From a virus, in IMG/VR virus record IMGVR_UViG_3300009104_000006, positions 1-64,000 of that record: a stretch of DNA of 64,000 bases, one strand, 5' to 3'. The position numbers and the translations under genes were made by a program. The notes under the pieces were generated by a model. It saw only the letters and a list, made by a program, of their open reading frames with translations. It did no database searches and was not told the DNA's origin. Every line of letters begins with the position of its first letter. Position 1 is the first letter of the stretch. This document shows, piece after piece, positions 15,464 to 24,604 of the stretch.

Positions 15464-15750
15464 TTGACACAGACAAATACGAAGGACACATAGCAAGCGA
15501 AGGACAGACTTGGGTTTGGTCTAAGTGGATGCTAAAGAACGCTGAAACGATTGACCAACATGAGGCTACCTCCGCACTATTGAATGACGCACCACTACTA
15601 CTCGCAGAAGTCAAGCGGTTGCGTGAAGTAATAGATACATCACTTGAGTATATCAAGCGACCCGATATTGATGATGACTCACACACATTGAGTGTTGTGA
15701 AGAACACATTGAGTGTTGTGAAGAAGATATTGGAAGGTGTTGAGGAATGA
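15460..15750 (+). CDS. MIDTDKY family protein 4 with heptad duplication
   Basis: 96 aa; M-I-D-T-D-K-Y-E-G-H and N-D-A-P-L-L-L-A-E-V-K-R-L-R. Near the C-terminus T-L-S-V-V-K-N is repeated as T-L-S-V-V-K-K, because a 21-base unit is exactly duplicated at 15684-15725. The effect is to lengthen the coiled coil by one heptad. Confidence 0.65.
   Translation: MIDTDKYEGHIASEGQTWVWSKWMLKNAETIDQHEATSALLNDAPLLLAEVKRLREVIDTSLEYIKRPDIDDDSHTLSVVKNTLSVVKKILEGVEE
15684..15725 (+). repeat. Exact 21-base tandem duplication
   Basis: Two perfect 21-base copies, 15684-15704 and 15705-15725, each coding one heptad inside the fourth MIDTDKY protein. It looks recent, since no base differs between copies. Confidence 0.85.
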
Positions 15751-16235
15751 TTGACGAAGATAAACCAAAGAGGCTTACGCTTAAGGAGAACACGGCAAGG
15801 CATAGGAAGGAGCATCCTAACGATATTCTCTCCTTCTCGGAAGGTAAAATCGAGGATGAGTATTCGGGTATTTTCAGTAGCGTGACCCATTACGGGACGC
15901 TACATGTGCCAAGCAAGAAAGAATTGAAACCTAAGCGAAAGAAGAAGATGCTCTCACTCATTGAGAAACATAACCGAGAGGAACTTACATTATTTAGCAG
16001 ACGTGAATTACTATTGTTAGGACACGAGTGGCTTCGTATGTTCAGACACAATAGCGAAATCGAAGCACCGGATATGCCCATAGACAATAGTGGAGAGGTC
16101 ATAGATTATCCCGCAGGGAGAGGTCGCGGAAAAACAGCGATAGCCGAGTGGTTGTGTAAATACGAGTCGCACTACAATGAACTACAGATGAAAGCGGATT
16201 TAGATGAGAGAATAGAACAAACTCTTTTGGGATGA
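15747..16235 (+). CDS. 162-aa basic protein of unknown function
   Basis: Starts M-I-D-E-D-K-P, a diverged version of the MIDTDKY start. It has a Lys/Arg-rich middle (K-P-K-R-K-K-K-M) and a helical C-terminus. G-R-G-R-G-K-T resembles a P-loop but lies too near the C-terminus for an ATPase. Last gene before promoter copy 4. Confidence 0.6.
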   Translation: MIDEDKPKRLTLKENTARHRKEHPNDILSFSEGKIEDEYSGIFSSVTHYGTLHVPSKKELKPKRKKKMLSLIEKHNREELTLFSRRELLLLGHEWLRMFRHNSEIEAPDMPIDNSGEVIDYPAGRGRGKTAIAEWLCKYESHYNELQMKADLDERIEQTLLG

Positions 16236-16243
16236 AAACAACC

Positions 16244-16267
16244 TTTGGTATTTAAACGAAGATAGTA
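16244..16267 (+). promoter_or_regulatory. Viral promoter element, copy 4
   Basis: An exact 24-bp element 25 bases before the ATG of the dikinase-like gene; GGAG lies between. Confidence 0.85.
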
Positions 16268-16292
16268 TAGTGAAAACAGTGGAGATAGAAAG

Positions 16293-18725
16293 ATGACAAT
16301 TGAAAAGAAGTATGAAAAGATGGATGCGACGGACCTGTTTGCATCCATTTGGGATGAAATGTCAGACGAAGTGCATGAAGAGAAGGCGAGTGGAAAGACG
16401 CTTGCTGAAACAGTCACGACCGCTCGTCTTGCATTAACTAAATCTCAGAAGGCTAAGTCGTTCCTCAAGTATGTGCAATCATACAAACAGGGTAAGGCGA
16501 AGTGGAAAGCCCCCATGACTGAAGTGATACTATTGGATGATGACTACGATATAGTCGAGGCATCGTATAAGCGTGTCATGGCTCATGACTTTGATGGTAA
16601 AGGTATAGCATTCTTACGAGCCTGTCCGGAGTTTGCGAGGCATGGCGTTCTTGAGTCTATCAAGGTGGATGACACCTCACTAAGAGATGATTGGAAGAAC
16701 TTGCGTGATAAGATGTTAGAGCATGACCCCAATGGGTGTATGATACTACAACCATTCGTCAGTGCTACATCGTCTTCGGTTCTCGGACCACAGGAATACG
16801 CAGCAATCAGCGAAGGACACGACGGTATCACGGCAGGGTGGGGAAGGGTGCTTTACTTCATACTGAACCCCGACGATACACTCATGACTGAACACATGGC
16901 ATCTATCGGCCATAAGCATGGAGAGTATGAGATGGAGTTTGTATATCAGCGTGATGAAAACTTCAAGGTCGCAAAGTCAAGTGGCCCTCAAGCATACATT
17001 ACACAGATTCGTGGCGCACCACCTCATGCACCGAGAGCATCTCCGTTCTCCTTCATAGATGCTAATGGAAACGCGAGAATCGCTACGGTGGACGTTGCTA
17101 TACCCGGCGGCACAGTCGTAGTTAAGCAAGCGTATGTGGCTACCGGATTAGAAGAAATGCAAGAGTTAGAAGAGAAGGTGAATAAGGAAACCATGCCGGA
17201 AGGATTCGTCATATCGCATCCCGATGGCTCTCTCATGTCTCACGTTTGCGCTCATGCAAGACAACATGGAATCCCCTACATAGTAGGCGAGGTAAATGAA
17301 GGAGAGATATGGGTTGAAGGCTCTCCGTCTTGGGGTGCGTATTACTTAGAAGGAATGACCCCAATTGAGGCTCAACCATACGACCCATGCGCGCCGGAGT
17401 ATGTGGAATCATTCAAGGCGGGATTGAGTAGGAGTCAGACTCATTGGCAAAGACAACACGGCTGGCTCGGCCACTTCTTTCATCAATGGGCTGGTATGAA
17501 TTACAATGGGAAGGCAGGTGCTTTCCTTGCTGGAGGTTTTGTTGGTTGGATGGCTAAAGGTATACTTGCGCTATGTCTGGGTGAAATGAGATATGCTAAA
17601 TCACTCAAGAAGAATGCTATGGTGGACTTGTGGCCTACCCTAACTGCTATGGTTGGCACAGACGAGTGGAAGGAACTCAAAGAAGACTACAACGGTAAAG
17701 AGAGTTCACTTGGCGTAGCAAGTGGAAGCGAGAGGAAGCACTACTACATGGCTATGGAGAGAGTGAATGTGGATTTCCTTGAATTGAAGGCTGCACTACA
17801 ATGGTGCGTAGTCAATTTCAAAACAGGATGGTCCGGTGCTTATGGTGGTAAGGCATGGAGTGAGTGCGCTCAACATGGGGTGAATGTGTGCAACGCAGTA
17901 ATAGAGTTCACTAAATCACCGGACGAAGAATCCCTCCAAGAACTCATGGGCGTAGTCAATAACGCTAAGAATGCTGAACACAATAACGGCTTCCTGTATG
18001 GAAAGTTCCTCGACCAAAGAGCATTCGACTACTCAAGTGCGCATCCGGGTAAGGATTCTGAGGGCAATCCCAAGACGAATGGGTTATTCCCTCACAATAC
18101 ACACGGCCTCAGTTCCATGTTCCGAACGTATGAATTAGCGAGACTATTCATGGATGGGGCGCAGAATGAAAAGTGTTCACCTCCACCTACTGATTGGCTA
18201 CTTATGTTCAATTTCCTCAAGGGCAAGAGTGCGAATTATTGGCGACAACACTTCATAGCCCTTGATGCAGATATACCAGCAGGCTTGCGAAATGCAGCCA
18301 TAGAGTGTGGGCCTAAACTCATGCACTTAGGAAACAAATATACTCAATCAAACAATTTCATCCCCTGTGGGATTGAAGAGTGTAAGCACTGTAAGGATAA
18401 CGATGTTCTCGTTATGAAACTCAAATATGGAAAGGATGCAACCGCCATACTTCTTACTCCTATGTTCCCCGAAGCGTTCATGGTTGATTCAGATACCAAT
18501 AAATCAAGCATAGACGCATATGCCGTGTGTCAATTATTGAGAGATAAGAAGTATTCCGAAATAACTCCTACCATGTGGGTGGACGCATGGAATGCACTAA
18601 ACAACCAAGACCCTACTTATCCCATGCTCTCAGAATTACTAACTAAGTTCGCTAAGAATCAGATGGGTGATAATCCCGAATGGACTGATGCGGTATTAGC
18701 GATATTGAAGGAGGAAACAGAATGA
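16293..18725 (+). CDS. PEP-synthase/dikinase-like protein with phosphohistidine domain
   Basis: 810 aa. Residues about 145-240 match the end of a PEP-synthase type ATP-grasp domain: L-Q-P-F-V-S-A-T-S-S-S-V-L, G-I-T-A-G-W-G, Y-E-M-E-F-V-Y and I-T-Q-I-R-G. Residues about 255-345 are the swivelling phosphohistidine domain, with S-H-V-C-A-H-A-R-Q-H-G-I-P (H317 as the likely phosphate carrier). The remaining 460 residues match nothing I know and have W-x-x-M/G-rich helices. The N-terminal half of a normal ATP-grasp domain is short. In the family, ATP's phosphate passes through the His to pyruvate or, in rifampicin phosphotransferase, to a drug. The acceptor here is unknown. The next gene is a phosphatase. 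Confidence 0.65.
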   Translation: MTIEKKYEKMDATDLFASIWDEMSDEVHEEKASGKTLAETVTTARLALTKSQKAKSFLKYVQSYKQGKAKWKAPMTEVILLDDDYDIVEASYKRVMAHDFDGKGIAFLRACPEFARHGVLESIKVDDTSLRDDWKNLRDKMLEHDPNGCMILQPFVSATSSSVLGPQEYAAISEGHDGITAGWGRVLYFILNPDDTLMTEHMASIGHKHGEYEMEFVYQRDENFKVAKSSGPQAYITQIRGAPPHAPRASPFSFIDANGNARIATVDVAIPGGTVVVKQAYVATGLEEMQELEEKVNKETMPEGFVISHPDGSLMSHVCAHARQHGIPYIVGEVNEGEIWVEGSPSWGAYYLEGMTPIEAQPYDPCAPEYVESFKAGLSRSQTHWQRQHGWLGHFFHQWAGMNYNGKAGAFLAGGFVGWMAKGILALCLGEMRYAKSLKKNAMVDLWPTLTAMVGTDEWKELKEDYNGKESSLGVASGSERKHYYMAMERVNVDFLELKAALQWCVVNFKTGWSGAYGGKAWSECAQHGVNVCNAVIEFTKSPDEESLQELMGVVNNAKNAEHNNGFLYGKFLDQRAFDYSSAHPGKDSEGNPKTNGLFPHNTHGLSSMFRTYELARLFMDGAQNEKCSPPPTDWLLMFNFLKGKSANYWRQHFIALDADIPAGLRNAAIECGPKLMHLGNKYTQSNNFIPCGIEECKHCKDNDVLVMKLKYGKDATAILLTPMFPEAFMVDSDTNKSSIDAYAVCQLLRDKKYSEITPTMWVDAWNALNNQDPTYPMLSELLTKFAKNQMGDNPEWTDAVLAILKEETE

Positions 18726-20020
18726 GTGGTTGCCATAAGAAAAATCCGTTGGTGTTCGACACCGGCACAGTGAAGGTATATGCAGGTGGAACGAATCGAG
18801 AGGGTGGGTGGCATAGAATGCCCAACAAACCCGATTTAGCGATGGGTCCGTTAGGTGTGATTGCATCGAATAAGACGGCAGACTTACTACCGAAGGGATG
18901 GAAGTCATCAAGCAACGTCATTGGAAACATACCAACAGTAGTGATGGAGATTGATTGGCCCGACTACGGCATACCAAAGAATCTCGGACCATCGTGGTGG
19001 GATGCGTTGGTGGAGGACATAGAAAGTAAGAATATCACTACCATCTCCACTCAGTGTATGGGAGGACATGGGAGAACAGGAGTTCAATTGGCTATTCTTG
19101 CGCACAAACTGATACCAGAAAAGGACCACACGTGGAAGGATGCGGCAGAACTCATCGCGTTCATCCGAGAATCCTACTGTAAACACGCAGTCGAATCCAA
19201 GCAACAACAAACCTACGTGGCAGACTGCTGCGGTCTTTCTGAAGGCGAAGCGATGACCTCAGTGCAAAAGAACGCATGGGCTGGCGTGGAGTTTGACGAC
19301 TCGGCACTTATGACCGACGATGAAATGGATGCTCAGATTCGTGAGAACGAAAGAAAGCGACGGGGTAAACCGAAGCCTCAGAAAGGTAAGGGGCGCAAGC
19401 GGGAACACTACGATGACCCAATCAAGAAGAATTGGACGCTCACTAAGTGCGACGATTGCCTTGACTATGAATGGAGGCGAACCACAGAAGAGGATATGGA
19501 CATACCTTGTCGAACTTGTGGCTCGCAAGCAATTATGCAAGCAGACATAGAATTGTTAGACGGTTATGGACTCACTCAATGCGCTCACACGAATCAGATG
19601 TGGCACCCTATCGAAATGTATGATGATAAAATGTCGTTCAAAGCAATCGCACTGGATAGACGTATGCAGGTAAGAGATGTGGAAGATAGTAATGGCGAAT
19701 ATCTCGGAACTGAAATCAAACTCAATACAGTTTGGCAACCTACATGGTGGATAACTCTCGATGAAAAAGATGACCTCGTCTCAGTGAGTAAAATTTACGG
19801 ACAGATGAGAAAGACCGAGAGGGAGTTCAAGAAGAAGAATAAGCCTACCTTAGATGATTACACAAATAAGAGGCCGAAGAAGCACCACCCTAACGATACA
19901 AGACTCGACGCATATAGAGAGAAGCGCAAGAGAGGCGAAGTCGAAGATGACTTCGATAGACTCATGGGCGACGACCTACATGGGCGAGCAACAAACGAAG
20001 AAATAGAAGCGGAGGACTGA
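18722..20020 (+). CDS. Protein tyrosine phosphatase-like protein with zinc ribbon
   Basis: 432 aa; ATGA overlap with the dikinase-like gene. It has D-W-P-D-Y-G-I-P (residues 78-85), the WPD loop with the general acid D81, and Q-C-M-G-G-H-G-R-T-G-V, the C-x5-R phosphate loop (C112, R118). Both key elements of Cys-based phosphatases are therefore intact at usual spacing. The second half holds a zinc ribbon (C-D-D-C and C-R-T-C, about residues 242-268) and a basic, charged C-terminus. It probably removes phosphate from protein or RNA 5' ends. Pairing with the phosphotransferase suggests opposing or sequential steps. Confidence 0.7.
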   Translation: MSGCHKKNPLVFDTGTVKVYAGGTNREGGWHRMPNKPDLAMGPLGVIASNKTADLLPKGWKSSSNVIGNIPTVVMEIDWPDYGIPKNLGPSWWDALVEDIESKNITTISTQCMGGHGRTGVQLAILAHKLIPEKDHTWKDAAELIAFIRESYCKHAVESKQQQTYVADCCGLSEGEAMTSVQKNAWAGVEFDDSALMTDDEMDAQIRENERKRRGKPKPQKGKGRKREHYDDPIKKNWTLTKCDDCLDYEWRRTTEEDMDIPCRTCGSQAIMQADIELLDGYGLTQCAHTNQMWHPIEMYDDKMSFKAIALDRRMQVRDVEDSNGEYLGTEIKLNTVWQPTWWITLDEKDDLVSVSKIYGQMRKTEREFKKKNKPTLDDYTNKRPKKHHPNDTRLDAYREKRKRGEVEDDFDRLMGDDLHGRATNEEIEAED

Positions 20021-20022
20021 AA

Positions 20023-20469
20023 ATGGAAACAATGATGGAAGAAGAAAGACTGCAAGTAAAGTGCAATTACGACGATGAATTGATGCACATACAAGGTGTA
20101 TCGGGGAAGACCCAAATGGGGAGAGAGTATGGAATTGCGGAGAAAATAAGGACGACGATGGACGTTAGTATGTGGTTGCGCGAGCAACCTCCTGTCCTCA
20201 AGTCTGCGGCATCTGGTGAACTGCTATACACACCTTTCACCATATACAGGTATGCAAATGGAGTGATGCAGATGTTCATTCCCGGCACGCCCGCTAACCA
20301 CCCACAAGGTGCTATGTTGGGATTACACCCCCTTTCTGAGGGAGTAAAGAGAGTGCTGACTTTCGCTAAGAAGGCCGGATTCATACAAGAGGCAGACACT
20401 GACCCGTATGTGCCGGAAGAAACGCTTAACCTCGATGCTGGACTATTCATAGAGGGGGAAGAGGAATGA
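20023..20469 (+). CDS. 148-aa protein of unknown function
   Basis: GGAGG eight bases before the ATG. Alpha/beta; contains T-P-F-T-I-Y-R-Y and I-P-G-T-P-A-N; ends E-G-E-E-E. No family recognised. Confidence 0.6.
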   Translation: METMMEEERLQVKCNYDDELMHIQGVSGKTQMGREYGIAEKIRTTMDVSMWLREQPPVLKSAASGELLYTPFTIYRYANGVMQMFIPGTPANHPQGAMLGLHPLSEGVKRVLTFAKKAGFIQEADTDPYVPEETLNLDAGLFIEGEEE

Positions 20470-20708
20470 GCGATACCGGTTATCCGGCATGGATGCTCTA
20501 TCGTTTACATACCTCAAGTGGAGAATCGTGGATTGATTTTAGGCAGGTGTGTGCAATAGTTTGCCACCTACCTAATAGGGAGAACTTCAACATAGATGTG
20601 CATATGAAGAATGGAAGCATATTCACCGTGATTGATACTAACCACGCTCACCGCAAAGAAATCATGAACGCATGGAAAAACATAATTCAAGCGGAGGGGA
20701 ACGAATGA
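20466..20708 (+). CDS. 80-aa beta-rich protein
   Basis: Coupled by ATGA. The pattern W-I-D-F-R-Q-V, I-D-V-H-M-K-N-G-S-I-F-T-V-I and a final helix resembles small phage proteins with a PH-like barrel. Function unknown. Confidence 0.6.
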   Translation: MSDTGYPAWMLYRLHTSSGESWIDFRQVCAIVCHLPNRENFNIDVHMKNGSIFTVIDTNHAHRKEIMNAWKNIIQAEGNE

Positions 20709-21286
20709 AGTTTGAGAATGATACAGTAGCGAAGATTGCAGACACCTTGCAGACACTCAACAATGAGTTAGGTAAGGACTTCCCCATACCCCCGAAGACT
20801 GCTAAAATGATTGCAGATAGACGTAAGTCCTTTAGACGCTTCCAGCGTATGTGTGATGATAGTCGCCTTCAGCACTTTGGTTGGATAACACATATGCCAC
20901 CAATTGATTCACTTACGGACCCATTGACTATGTTCATGTTATGGGAAGAATTAGCGGAGATACACGACTTACCTATGGCATTCTTCTCAGCACTTGGATT
21001 ACATATGCGAACAGACCCCGGCATTATGAAGGTATACAATAAGGGTGTATGGGTATTCTTTACTGACAAGGATGGACAACCTACCTTAGAAGAGAAGCAC
21101 GCAAAACTGACCACGCCTGCATTTCATAGAGCGGCGTGGGATGGCGCATTAGCAGGATTTTGGGATATGGAGGACGTGATGATGTTCCCTTCATGTGTGG
21201 ATATGCCTACTGAGACACTGATGGAGATTACCGAACAAACACCCCAAGTGGGAGCGGAGATTTACTTCGTTGAACCATTAGAATGA
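20705..21286 (+). CDS. 193-aa protein of unknown function
   Basis: The start at 20705 overlaps the previous stop (ATGA); a longer frame from 20672 would run through that gene. Helical N-terminus, mixed C-terminus, three Trp-rich patches. No motif recognised. Last gene before promoter copy 5. Confidence 0.6.
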   Translation: MKFENDTVAKIADTLQTLNNELGKDFPIPPKTAKMIADRRKSFRRFQRMCDDSRLQHFGWITHMPPIDSLTDPLTMFMLWEELAEIHDLPMAFFSALGLHMRTDPGIMKVYNKGVWVFFTDKDGQPTLEEKHAKLTTPAFHRAAWDGALAGFWDMEDVMMFPSCVDMPTETLMEITEQTPQVGAEIYFVEPLE

Positions 21287-21289
21287 AGG

Positions 21290-21313
21290 TTTGGTATTTA
21301 AACGAAGATAGTA
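21290..21313 (+). promoter_or_regulatory. Viral promoter element, copy 5
   Basis: An exact 24-bp element starting four bases after the previous stop. TAGGAGAATGAGAAAC and an ATG follow, as at copies 3 and 6. Confidence 0.85.
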
Positions 21314-21330
21314 ATAGGAGAATGAGAAAC

Positions 21331-21861
21331 ATGACAAAAATAATGAAAATGATTTGTGGAACGGATTTCGGGCATCCTCGAACAGGGAGAACGTCGAGAA
21401 CGTGGATTTCTGCTTTAGAGAGCGAGCGGGGATTCTATGGAATCCGTAATAAGGAAACAGGAGAGATACACGTGCCGAGCGTATACTACGTCGAGTTTTG
21501 TCGAGGCGAATCGCAGACGTATTGGGATAGTGAGACGAACACCACCTACATCAAAGGCATATGGAAGATAACAAGATTTAACGACGACATTAAATTGTTG
21601 CTAAAGCGGTATCGCAAGAAAGAGAGCGACTTTGAGATTATTGCATTCAGCATGAAGGACGGCAAAGGACTTCCATTCAATCAAGGGTATGGTGGAATAA
21701 ACCGCATATACGAGGCTGGTCCATCACCTATGCAAAGAGATGACGCACAAAACATTCAACAAATCGTGGTCTTGCAGACCTCATTAACCCCCTCAGATAA
21801 GGGCGAAGTGCAGGTAGTCAAGAAGAATGCGATTGTTGCATTAGAAGTGAAGGAGGTATGA
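21331..21861 (+). CDS. 176-aa protein of unknown function
   Basis: The ATG at 21331 is chosen because the frame's earlier ATG at 21283 would put the promoter inside the gene. It starts M-T-K-I-M-K-M and looks mixed alpha/beta with a charged middle (K-R-Y-R-K-K-E). No family recognised. Confidence 0.6.
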   Translation: MTKIMKMICGTDFGHPRTGRTSRTWISALESERGFYGIRNKETGEIHVPSVYYVEFCRGESQTYWDSETNTTYIKGIWKITRFNDDIKLLLKRYRKKESDFEIIAFSMKDGKGLPFNQGYGGINRIYEAGPSPMQRDDAQNIQQIVVLQTSLTPSDKGEVQVVKKNAIVALEVKEV

Positions 21862-21863
21862 AT

Positions 21864-23573
21864 ATGAGCGGAGAAAGACAAGGTTGGTCCACATGGGCAA
21901 GATATGAGGAAGCAGGTATCGTCGGTAACGATATGATGTTTACTGACGATAAAATTGAGATAGCGCACGCTATTGGTAAGACGAGAGATACGATTGGCAA
22001 GTGTTGGCCTATGGATGCGGCAGTGGCGTTTAGCCTCGCATCTAAAGGGCCGGGCGTGAGTTTGAAAGCCGAAGATTTGGTTAATCAACACACGAAAATG
22101 GCGGCGGCTATGATGACTCAGATGGTTGGATATGGCACTGTGCCAGACCCAAGAGTCGAATCATGCGGACATGATGAGGTTGATGCCCGCCTTGTAAAGT
22201 GGAGAACACCCTACCTTGATGATGGAATCATCAAATGGCGCATCCAGAAACATAGCGGATTACAAGGATTGCTTGAGACAATGAAGAAGTCGTGGGATTT
22301 CCGTATATGTGGAGAAGCACCGGACTTTAGTATTCCAGAAGCACATGGCATCTTGATGAGTCCGAAATTCGCTCCACTGCGAATACAGATAGAGAAGAAA
22401 CTCAAAAGCACTAAGTGGGATTGTGCGAGCGAACCTTTCACTTACAGTAATACTCTTGGAGAGTGCAAATGGAAGGGCGAGGTATACCCTGAAGGCCACG
22501 AACAAGCAGGTAGTCCGAGATTGTGCGCTCACCACGACCAACCATCCTATACCGGATGGGTTCTCATTAAGAGAATAAAGGACGGAAAAATCAACGACAA
22601 GAGGTTTGTGAAAATATGGAATAGGGGAGCAGGCGTAGGTTCAGTGCATCAAGGCTGGAACAACGATATGATTGCCCAAAAGATGGGATATTATGGGTCT
22701 AAGCATATAGCGGTTAAGAGAGTCGTGTTATGGGATAAGGTAGCGAGAAGCCTCTCTAACACTATATGGGAGAACGACCCTAAGTTTGTTATCAAGAACA
22801 TTAAGGAAGCATTGAGGCGTATGCAGTCAAGGAACTTAAACTGCGTAGCAAGAGATGGAGAACGTAGCGAAACTTCGGGCAGAATGCTACCCTCCACAGT
22901 CACATATAGGTGGAAGAATTGGGAATGGCTTGCTCAATTGAAGGCTTGGATAGCACAGACAAGTAAGAAGAATCGTAAAGAGCATGACCTCGTAAATGGC
23001 TGGAAATGGACAAAGTATGATGCTAAACAATCCTACGGGTTTGAAATTGCTAAGTTCAAGTGGATTCCGGGTAAGGCGAACGAAGATTATGTCGAGGCAG
23101 AACACAAGAGTGGTGTGGGGAACGATGCGGTTTACACCACACCACCTGCAATCGAAGACAAGATTTACACTTACTACGTAAACATAGGTGGAAACTCTTG
23201 GAACTCTAAAGGACTCCCGTATAGATTCAAGAGCAAGCAAGAGGCTTACAAGTTCAAGAACTTCCTTTCTATGATGGCAGGTAAGTGCGGTGCCGTAAAC
23301 TCAGAAGGCAGAACATGGGATGGAAGTGCAGGTATAGAAGCGGTTGATGGAAACGAAGCCTTCTCGGTAATGAGAACCGCTCATAACCTTGAGATGGGGA
23401 TGGATATAGACCCCGAAAACACACCGAATCCTACCGAGATAATGCAAGCCATCCTCTTCGGCACACCCCAAGAGTATGACGAACACATCGAATACCTTAC
23501 CAAAGCGTGTGCAACTGATTACAAACGCCCCGTTATTATGGAAGTGGAAGAAGAGCAAAAGGTGGTCGCTTGA
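21864..23573 (+). CDS. 569-aa protein of unknown function
   Basis: The ATG at 21864 lies seven bases after GGAGG; the ATG at 21858 is only one base from it. Rich in Trp, Lys and Cys, with possible metal ligands C-K-W (about 205) and L-C-A-H-H (about 222). The C-terminal half has strand-rich Y-T-Y-Y-V-N. No known catalytic motif, membrane span or signal peptide. Large enough to be an enzyme or structural scaffold. Confidence 0.6.
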   Translation: MSGERQGWSTWARYEEAGIVGNDMMFTDDKIEIAHAIGKTRDTIGKCWPMDAAVAFSLASKGPGVSLKAEDLVNQHTKMAAAMMTQMVGYGTVPDPRVESCGHDEVDARLVKWRTPYLDDGIIKWRIQKHSGLQGLLETMKKSWDFRICGEAPDFSIPEAHGILMSPKFAPLRIQIEKKLKSTKWDCASEPFTYSNTLGECKWKGEVYPEGHEQAGSPRLCAHHDQPSYTGWVLIKRIKDGKINDKRFVKIWNRGAGVGSVHQGWNNDMIAQKMGYYGSKHIAVKRVVLWDKVARSLSNTIWENDPKFVIKNIKEALRRMQSRNLNCVARDGERSETSGRMLPSTVTYRWKNWEWLAQLKAWIAQTSKKNRKEHDLVNGWKWTKYDAKQSYGFEIAKFKWIPGKANEDYVEAEHKSGVGNDAVYTTPPAIEDKIYTYYVNIGGNSWNSKGLPYRFKSKQEAYKFKNFLSMMAGKCGAVNSEGRTWDGSAGIEAVDGNEAFSVMRTAHNLEMGMDIDPENTPNPTEIMQAILFGTPQEYDEHIEYLTKACATDYKRPVIMEVEEEQKVVA

Positions 23574-23884
23574 TTACCCCCGAAGTAGGAATGGGCGCGA
23601 CCATGTGTGTTGGCTCGGACCGATACCCCGCTACCATCATTGAAGTGGAGTTCAATGCGGATGGGCTTGTTAAGACAATAGCGGTTCAAGAGGATAGTGC
23701 GAAAACCATAGGTGGAAAATGGCCTAACCTCGATTACGAGTATCACCCTAACCCAAAAGGGAATATCGTATACTACTCAATGCGGAAGACAGGGAGATTC
23801 AAGCAGAAAGGCTGGCCCCTACGTTCTCCGGGTGGAGGAATCGGGATAGGACATAGGCGGTATTACCAAGACCCGTCGTTTTGA
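23570..23884 (+). CDS. Conserved small protein with SDRYPATIxEV and YYQDPSF motifs
   Basis: 104 aa from a TTG overlapping the previous stop (TTGA), or 97 aa from the ATG at 23591. The pattern V-G-M-G-A-T...S-D-R-Y-P-A-T-I-I-E-V...V-Q-E-D and a C-terminus R-R-Y-Y-Q-D-P-S-F is one I recall from many marine phage and bacterial small proteins of unknown role, probably an SH3-like barrel. Confidence 0.55.
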   Translation: MITPEVGMGATMCVGSDRYPATIIEVEFNADGLVKTIAVQEDSAKTIGGKWPNLDYEYHPNPKGNIVYYSMRKTGRFKQKGWPLRSPGGGIGIGHRRYYQDPSF

Positions 23885-23897
23885 AGGAGAGAGAAGA

Positions 23898-24602
23898 ATG
23901 AACGAACAATGGAAACCAACGAAAGAACTGATAGAATGGGCGAAGGAACACTTTGCGCAAATGAGTGTAGGCGGTCTATGGATGCCCGAAGGAAGTGGGC
24001 TGACGTATATCAAGGAGACAGAAAACAAGTGGCGACTACAATCCATGATAGAGAGCGATGAAGTGAGAGAGAATCACGACAGAATGAAGACACTGATGTG
24101 GGACGCGGGAGTCTCCGTATTGGATGACGATGTGGCTATACTACCACTACCGGAAACGGCGGAAGAGGCTTACCTCCAAGAGATAACAATGAAGAGAGAG
24201 GTCGCTAAAGGATGGGCCGATAAGGATGGAACCTTGCTTATAGATATGGGGCTGGAAAATTTGTGGCCGGAATATATTGAAAACAGGGAGATTCTTCTCG
24301 ATGATGGTGAGACTAAGTCCATCGAAATATGGGGCTACAAAGCACTCAATCCAAACACAGGCGAGCAGATTGTGATTGACCCCGACGACTACCATCTGCT
24401 GATGGGAGATGAATACTTCATGCGATTTAGGGCCAAAGAAAGATGGTATAGTGCTTTGAGTCGAGAAGAGATGGTGGCATATTTGGATGCGGGTGAAACA
24501 GGCGTAGGAGTAGGCTCCTTAATCGACGAAGTAAGAGTTCCGCCTTGGCTATGGGGAACCTACTGTGAAGAGACGACCATCACAAAGGAAGAAGAGGAAT
24601 GA
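23898..24602 (+). CDS. 234-aa protein of unknown function
   Basis: GGAG lies before the ATG. Acidic, many Trp; ends K-E-E-E-E. Starts with a helix W-x-P-T-x-E-L-I-E-W-A-K. No family recognised. Confidence 0.6.
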   Translation: MNEQWKPTKELIEWAKEHFAQMSVGGLWMPEGSGLTYIKETENKWRLQSMIESDEVRENHDRMKTLMWDAGVSVLDDDVAILPLPETAEEAYLQEITMKREVAKGWADKDGTLLIDMGLENLWPEYIENREILLDDGETKSIEIWGYKALNPNTGEQIVIDPDDYHLLMGDEYFMRFRAKERWYSALSREEMVAYLDAGETGVGVGSLIDEVRVPPWLWGTYCEETTITKEEEE

Positions 24603-24604
24603 AA

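Noticed and set aside
16110-16150. P-loop ATPase in the 162-aa protein (G-R-G-R-G-K-T)
   Set aside because: It is near the C-terminus with no room for the rest of a P-loop domain and lacks a hydrophobic strand before it.
21283-21330. Earlier ATG for the 176-aa gene
   Set aside because: It would place promoter copy 5 inside the coding region; the ATG at 21331 has the same leader as other promoter copies.
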